Shown: in pieces, positions 59,772 through 64,000 of the stretch
Position numbering within the stretch: the stretch's first letter is position 1
Layout of the letters: the number at the start of each line of letters is the position of its first letter
Origin: Geomesophilobacter sediminis
GTDB lineage: Bacteria; Desulfobacterota; Desulfuromonadia; Geobacterales; Geobacteraceae
Direction of reading: 5' to 3'
DNA length: 64,000 nt
Assembly (NCBI RefSeq): GCF_016458275.1
Contig: NZ_JAEMHM010000022.1
Location: forward strand, 1 to 64,000
Translations under genes and position numbers: made by a program
The notes under the pieces: model-generated
What the model saw: the letters and a program-made list of their open reading frames with translations, nothing else
Database searches by the model: none
Told to the model about the DNA's origin: nothing

Positions 59772-60748
59772 TAGCAACCCCTTTCGATCTTCTCTTTGTT
59801 CACCGGGGTTTCCCCCGCCGACGGGCGGACCCAGTGCTCGTTGAAGAGCTTCATCGTCGAATCCGCGTACTCCCGCTCCCACCGTTTCCCCTTGATGCCA
59901 AAGAGGACCTGGGTCACCCCTCCCAGGTGGACCGCCGGTCTCCCCATCTGTTTCACGAAGGAGGCGAGGGGGAGGCCGTAGGCGCCGGCGCCGACGATGC
60001 AGATGTCGAAGGTCTCCGCGGCGATGGCGTCGCACATGGAGCGGTAGGCGTCGAACCAGGTGGCAAAGCCGGTCGAGGCTCCCCCGATCGACTGCACCGC
60101 CTTGATCGTTTTCAGTTCGAACTCCGGCAGTACCTCCGGGTCGGCGAAGAGGAGCTCCCGCTTTTCCCGGTACTGGCTCCGGATCGAATCCTCAAACGGG
60201 TGCACTACGAGTACCGTCTTCCCGGCCAGAAGGGAGCTCCAGGGGTGTGCGAAGCGGAACGGCTCCAGGCAGTCGAGATCCACCAGGGCGGCCCGGGGGC
60301 AGTGGTCGTTGCAGACCACGTTTTCGTACTGGTTGAACCAGACCCCCATCACGTCGACGGAGGCGATGTGCCCCAGGAACATTTCGGCGAAGGCGTCGAG
60401 CGAGGCGTCGTCGGCGGGGAAGAATCCGGCCTGGTTGGACATCGTGGTCCGGATTTTACGCGGATACGGCGTTTGGCGGGTCCGCCGCTTTTCCAGGTAG
60501 TGGCGCAGGCAGGTGAGCTCCACCGCCCCGATGCGCGAGATCATCAGCGGCTCCCGGCGCGCGAGAAGCTCCTTGACCCGGTCGTGCCCCGGCTGGCCGT
60601 AGAGGATCTGCTGCCGGTAACCGGGACCGCGCCACTTGATCAGGTCTTGCTTCTCGATGACGATCAGGTTCAGGCGGTCCAGGGTGTCATGCAGCCGGTT
60701 GATGCGGATCAGGGCCCGCTTGACCATGTCGGATTCAATCAGGGGCAT
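59765..60748 (-). CDS. GT-D-like putative glycosyltransferase, function inferred
   Basis: A 327-residue protein. The segment LMISRIGAVELTCLRHYLE and the C-terminal GAGAYGLPLASFVKQMGRP and HLGGVTQVLFGIKG resemble the GT-D/DUF1792-type fold described for glycan glucosyltransferases, though only weakly. ATG 60748 is supported by GGAAGAAG; the frame to 60817 is longer but lacks one. It overlaps the flippase gene by 14 bases and the acetyltransferase by seven, so it belongs to the same operon. Confidence 0.6.
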   Translation of the reverse strand: MPLIESDMVKRALIRINRLHDTLDRLNLIVIEKQDLIKWRGPGYRQQILYGQPGHDRVKELLARREPLMISRIGAVELTCLRHYLEKRRTRQTPYPRKIRTTMSNQAGFFPADDASLDAFAEMFLGHIASVDVMGVWFNQYENVVCNDHCPRAALVDLDCLEPFRFAHPWSSLLAGKTVLVVHPFEDSIRSQYREKRELLFADPEVLPEFELKTIKAVQSIGGASTGFATWFDAYRSMCDAIAAETFDICIVGAGAYGLPLASFVKQMGRPAVHLGGVTQVLFGIKGKRWEREYADSTMKLFNEHWVRPSAGETPVNKEKIERGCYW

Positions 60749-62123
60749 CTTCTTCCTTTCGCTTGGCTTGCCCGCCAGCGCCCGCCGCGCCATCGGCAGC
60801 GGCCAGCCGCGCGCCAAAAAAGGCGGCCTGGTACAGCTCCCGCAGATCCCTGCGCAGCAGGCACGGCATCAGGACCACCGCCGTCGCCTGGCCGGCGATG
60901 CTGGATAGGGCGGCGCCCACCACCCCGAATTTGCCGATCAGCAGGGCGTTGCTCCCTACGCTGACCACCGCTGCGACCACCGTGCTGGCGAGGATGACCC
61001 CGCGCAGGTCGTCATTGATCACCCACATCGACTGGGCCATCCCCTGGAAGGAGAACAGCACCACGAAGACCAGCAGGCTCAAGACGGTCGCCGTCTGCCG
61101 GTATTGCACCCCGTAGAGGAGTTCCACCGCCCACGGCGCGGCCAACGCCGTCAAAAGGGCCACCGCCAGGGAAACGACCGCGAAGAGACGAAAGACGGTC
61201 ACGAGCGCCTGCCGGTACTCCGTCTCGCTCCGCTCCTTCTTCCGGGCGATGAACGGGGAGACGCTCGCGATGAGGGTGGTCGGGATCACGTTCCAGACCT
61301 GGGAAAGCGGGACCGCTGCCGCATAGATTCCGAGTTCCTTTTCCCCGAGCAACTCCCGGAGCATGATCTGATCGATCCGCAGGTACGCCGTCATCATCAG
61401 CCCGCTGATCAGGAACGGCCAGCTCAGGCCCAGCAGCCGCTTGGCCTCGTTGAGACTGGGAGTCCACGCCTCGGGGGTCGGGAACCGGCGGTAGACCAGG
61501 GCCAGTCCCGCGGCAAAGATGGCCGCTTCCACGGCCATGACCACCGCGAAGGCGATCAGCGGTGCCTTCAAAAGCAGCAGGATCACCTTGATCCCGTTTG
61601 CTACCAGGTAGGAGTAGAGCTTCACCTTCACGGTGCGCTTGCTCTGGCTTTGGCTTTGAAACCAGCAGTCGATGAGGTCGGTGGTCTGGAATACCAGCAT
61701 GGCGCCGACGACTGCGGCCAGCAGGATCAGCCGGGGCTCCTCGGGATGGAACAGGGCCATGGCGGCGATGACGCAGAGCCAGGAGCCGACGCTCGTGACC
61801 AGCCTGAGCCGCATCGCGGTCCCCAGGACCAGCCCCGCCGGCACCGTCTCGCGGGAAAGGTCGCGGAGCACGAACCCCTCGGCCTGGAGGTCGGAGGTCA
61901 TCTGGAAAAAGGCGATGAAGGAGAGGACGTAGGCCAGTTCGCCGAACTGGGTCGGGCCGAGATGCCGCGCCACCCATGCCCCCACGGTGAGCCCGATGAC
62001 CATGCGGGCAATCCGGTCCAGGAAGAGCCAGCCGGTGTTCCCGATCGCCCTCTGGAACTGGAGCCGGCCGTCGAGCCACTCCCGGACCGTTTCCGGCAGG
62101 TAGGCCATCCACCAGGAATTCAT
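60735..62123 (-). CDS. Wzx-type polysaccharide flippase
   Basis: A 462-residue membrane protein of the MATE/Wzx superfamily with roughly 12-14 helices. It begins with the conserved N-terminal amphipathic stretch NTGWLFLDRIARMVIGLTVGAWVARHLGPTQFG (about 28-60). It has PFLISGLMMTAYLRIDQIMLRELLGEKELGIYAAA in the second half, a well-known Wzx pattern. It translocates undecaprenyl-pyrophosphate-linked repeat units to the periplasm, implying Wzx/Wzy-dependent assembly; no Wzy is obvious, though one of the GT-C-like proteins could fill that role. Confidence 0.88.
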   Translation of the reverse strand: MNSWWMAYLPETVREWLDGRLQFQRAIGNTGWLFLDRIARMVIGLTVGAWVARHLGPTQFGELAYVLSFIAFFQMTSDLQAEGFVLRDLSRETVPAGLVLGTAMRLRLVTSVGSWLCVIAAMALFHPEEPRLILLAAVVGAMLVFQTTDLIDCWFQSQSQSKRTVKVKLYSYLVANGIKVILLLLKAPLIAFAVVMAVEAAIFAAGLALVYRRFPTPEAWTPSLNEAKRLLGLSWPFLISGLMMTAYLRIDQIMLRELLGEKELGIYAAAVPLSQVWNVIPTTLIASVSPFIARKKERSETEYRQALVTVFRLFAVVSLAVALLTALAAPWAVELLYGVQYRQTATVLSLLVFVVLFSFQGMAQSMWVINDDLRGVILASTVVAAVVSVGSNALLIGKFGVVGAALSSIAGQATAVVLMPCLLRRDLRELYQAAFFGARLAAADGAAGAGGQAKRKEEDAPD

Positions 62124-62160
62124 CGCGAAAGGCCCCGCATCGGCGTCTGAGGTGCGGCGT

Positions 62161-63075
62161 TCATGCCGACCTTCCCGAGACGGCGTCGCGTACCAGGATT
62201 CGGAGCATCGGCACGAGGATCAGGAGGTCGTACAGGAACAGAACCGTGGGCGCCGGTATCCCGAACCGGCGGCGGAGCGCCTTGGGGATTACCGCCGCCT
62301 CGTGGAGGACGTTTTTCAGCGCCGGGTGTTCGGAAAGCCCGCCCCTTTCGCAGTAGAAGCGGCGCAGCCGCTCGTGGCGGAGCCGCCAGTCGGCGCGCTC
62401 CGGGTCGCTGAGCTCCCGGCCGCTGAAGTTGTTCGCACCGTGAACGCGGTAGTTCACCCCCAGCCCCGGCAGGTACAGCTTGTGCGCCCCCAGGATCGAG
62501 GCGCCATAGATCAGCACGTCGTCGGCCCGGGTCACCCAGTCCTTCTCGAAGGGGTAGGGGAGCAGCGCATGGAGGAGCGATCCGGCGACCGAGACGCACG
62601 AGGTCGCCTCCCCGATCCAGCAGAGGGTTTTGCGGGTGAGCGCCGAGGTGGCAGGGAAGGGGAAAGGGGGGGCGGCGCCGATCCGTGCCGAGGCGAGGGT
62701 GGGGGCGCCGTCTCGAAACCGCACCGGCTCGACGAAGACGAACTCCGCCTTGCCGCTGCCGATCGCTTCCTGAAACCGCTCCAGGTAATCCGGAGGATAG
62801 CTGTCGTCGGCATCCAGGAAAAAGACCCGGTCCTGTCGGCCGATATGCTCCAGGGCCGCCTGGAACGCGGAGAGCTGGCCGCCGTTTTCCTTGTGGATCG
62901 CAACGGCGCCGGGGCACTGAGTGCAGAAGGCGGCGATCACCTCGCCCGAGGCGTCGGTGGAGCCGTCGTCGACGATGACGATCCGGTCAAAGGGCCGGGT
63001 CTGGGACGCCGCCGAGTCCAGGCACTCCCGAAGGTAGGGAGCGTAGTTGTAGTTGGTCACCAGGCAGACGTTCAT
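62161..63075 (-). CDS. GT2-family glycosyltransferase
   Basis: A 304-residue GT-A enzyme with VCLVTNYNYAPYL (3-15), DDGSTD (36-41) and the metal site FLDADDSYPPDYL (87-99), plus the acceptor-side WVTRADDVL. A C-terminal hydrophobic segment (PTVLFLYDLLILVPML) may anchor it in the membrane. Its start overlaps the upstream GT4 stop by four bases. It probably adds a sugar to the growing repeat unit. Confidence 0.85.
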   Translation of the reverse strand: MNVCLVTNYNYAPYLRECLDSAASQTRPFDRIVIVDDGSTDASGEVIAAFCTQCPGAVAIHKENGGQLSAFQAALEHIGRQDRVFFLDADDSYPPDYLERFQEAIGSGKAEFVFVEPVRFRDGAPTLASARIGAAPPFPFPATSALTRKTLCWIGEATSCVSVAGSLLHALLPYPFEKDWVTRADDVLIYGASILGAHKLYLPGLGVNYRVHGANNFSGRELSDPERADWRLRHERLRRFYCERGGLSEHPALKNVLHEAAVIPKALRRRFGIPAPTVLFLYDLLILVPMLRILVRDAVSGRSA

Positions 63076-64000
63076 GCAACCAGCTCCCTCAGATACCCAG
63101 CCCGGAACGCCTCGAGCCGGTACTGGTCGCGCAGGGGGGGGGCGGGACGGGGGTGCTCCAGCTCGTCGAGGATCGCCTGCGCCAGGGCTGCGCGGTTGCC
63201 GTAGGTGACGGTGCGTCCGTACTCGTCACCGGCGAGGATCTCGCGGATGCCGTCGGAGTCGGTCCCGACCACCCGGGTCCCGGCGGCGATCGCCTCGATC
63301 ACCGTGATCCCGAAACCTTCGAAGACCGAGGGGACCACCACGCACTGCGCCTTGTTGTAGAGCGCGTTCAGATCCTGATCGGGCACGAACCCCAGAAAGG
63401 TCACGTTTTCCGCGATCCCGAGCCGGCGGGAAAGCGCCCGCATCCGCTCCAGATGGCTTCCCTTCCCGCCGACGTAGAGGTGGACCCGGGGGCGCCGGGC
63501 CACTACGGCCGGGAAACTCCGGATCAGAAACTCGATCCCCTTGCGCCGGTCGATCCGCCCGACGTACACGACGGTATCGGGATCCTTTCCGGCGGCCAGA
63601 GGATGAAAGCGGGTGGTATCCACGGCGTTGAAGATGGTGGTTATCTTTTCCGGCGCGATGCCGTAGTCGTCGATCAGTGCCTGCCGGGTCGCGTCGGAGA
63701 CGGCGACGATCCGGGTGGCGAGCTCATAGCTCCGCTTCTCGAAGGGGATGAAGATGCGCTTCCAGAACTGCGAGGCGAGGTGGCGGCACTGCTGGCGGTA
63801 GGTATGGTGGCAGGTGACGATGACCGGGATGGGGAGGCGCCGGGCCAGGAGGACGCCGCCGGGACCCGTGTGGAGGTTCAGCCGCTCGAGACCGAATTTC
63901 TCGATGACGCGGTGCGCCTCCAGGTGGAGCCAGAGGGAAACCCCGACCTGCTTCAGCCAGCGGACCGGTGCGAAGTCGATCCGGACGTGGCGGGGGAGCG
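63072..64000 (-). CDS. GT4-family glycosyltransferase, truncated by window edge
   Basis: The open frame runs from the right edge (first full codon at 63998) to the stop at 63072, so the N-terminus lies outside. Residues include TGPGGVLLARRLPIPVIVTCHHTYR, RIVAVSDATRQALIDDYG, FNAVDTTRF, VVYVGRIDRRKGIEFL and the EX7E-type VPSVFEGFGITVIEAIAAGTRVVG, which are the acceptor, linker and donor sites of GT4. A start proposed at 63623 would cut the enzyme in half and is rejected. It is coupled to the GT2 gene by a four-base overlap. Confidence 0.88.
   Translation of the reverse strand, partial: LPRHVRIDFAPVRWLKQVGVSLWLHLEAHRVIEKFGLERLNLHTGPGGVLLARRLPIPVIVTCHHTYRQQCRHLASQFWKRIFIPFEKRSYELATRIVAVSDATRQALIDDYGIAPEKITTIFNAVDTTRFHPLAAGKDPDTVVYVGRIDRRKGIEFLIRSFPAVVARRPRVHLYVGGKGSHLERMRALSRRLGIAENVTFLGFVPDQDLNALYNKAQCVVVPSVFEGFGITVIEAIAAGTRVVGTDSDGIREILAGDEYGRTVTYGNRAALAQAILDELEHPRPAPPLRDQYRLEAFRAGYLRELVA

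Noticed and set aside
63072-63623. A complete 183-residue glycosyltransferase
   Set aside because: The frame continues to the window edge with clear GT4 acceptor-domain sequence, so this is a truncated gene rather than a short one.

Overview
The window looks like chromosomal DNA of a Geobacter-type bacterium (Desulfuromonadia/Geobacterales). The evidence is GC-rich coding with strong codon bias, multihaem c-type cytochromes, a system II (ResB/CcsA) haem-attachment machinery, GG-N10-GC sigma-54 promoters and CCCCCTTTG-type palindromic intergenic repeats. The genus-level assignment is an inference, since no rRNA, tRNA or housekeeping marker lies in the window. No CRISPR array or insertion sequence was seen.

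Left third (1-27.6 kb): an extracytoplasmic electron-transfer locus. A two-gene module occurs twice, at 755-5079 and 10788-15048. Each copy encodes a secreted tetrahaem cytochrome of about 270 aa and a secreted ~1100 aa decahaem protein with a haem-free, beta-rich N-terminal third. Each copy has its own sigma-54-like promoter, a leader hairpin, paired intercistronic hairpins and a terminator. Between the copies lie a fibronectin-III-like protein and an overlapping response regulator / histidine kinase / response regulator operon. Downstream, on the same strand, are a lipoprotein, a ResB-like protein, CcsA (ResC), ResB, a WG-repeat lipoprotein, a small membrane protein, two FtsX/MacB-type permeases with their ATPase, a DUF2318-type Cys-rich membrane protein, a second ResB-like protein and a small Cys-rich periplasmic protein. 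My working model is a duplicated, possibly filament-forming (OmcE/OmcS-like) cytochrome set with its own dedicated maturation and export or metallation genes.

Middle (27.7-49 kb): two paralogous small secreted proteins flank a DUF2142-like membrane glycosyltransferase. Then follow three TPR-containing TMTC-like GT-C membrane proteins, soluble GT2 and GT4 glycosyltransferases, a UbiA-family prenyl-phosphate transferase, further GT-C proteins (including a pair of inverted paralogues) and UDP-galactopyranose mutase (Glf). One AT-rich GT-C gene (46052-47641) looks recently acquired.

Right third (49-64 kb, almost entirely minus strand): a surface-polysaccharide cluster. It contains GT-C, acyltransferase-3, GT4, UPF0489, NodB polysaccharide deacetylase, methyltransferase, B12-binding radical SAM, FemAB/CelD-like acetyltransferase, GT-D-like protein, Wzx-type flippase, GT2 and a GT4 truncated by the window edge. 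Two promoter regions here share an 11-bp-phased CGTGCACATT motif that may bind a common regulator. Together the middle and right parts probably build a Galf-containing surface glycan and possibly glycosylate secreted proteins such as the cytochromes on the left.
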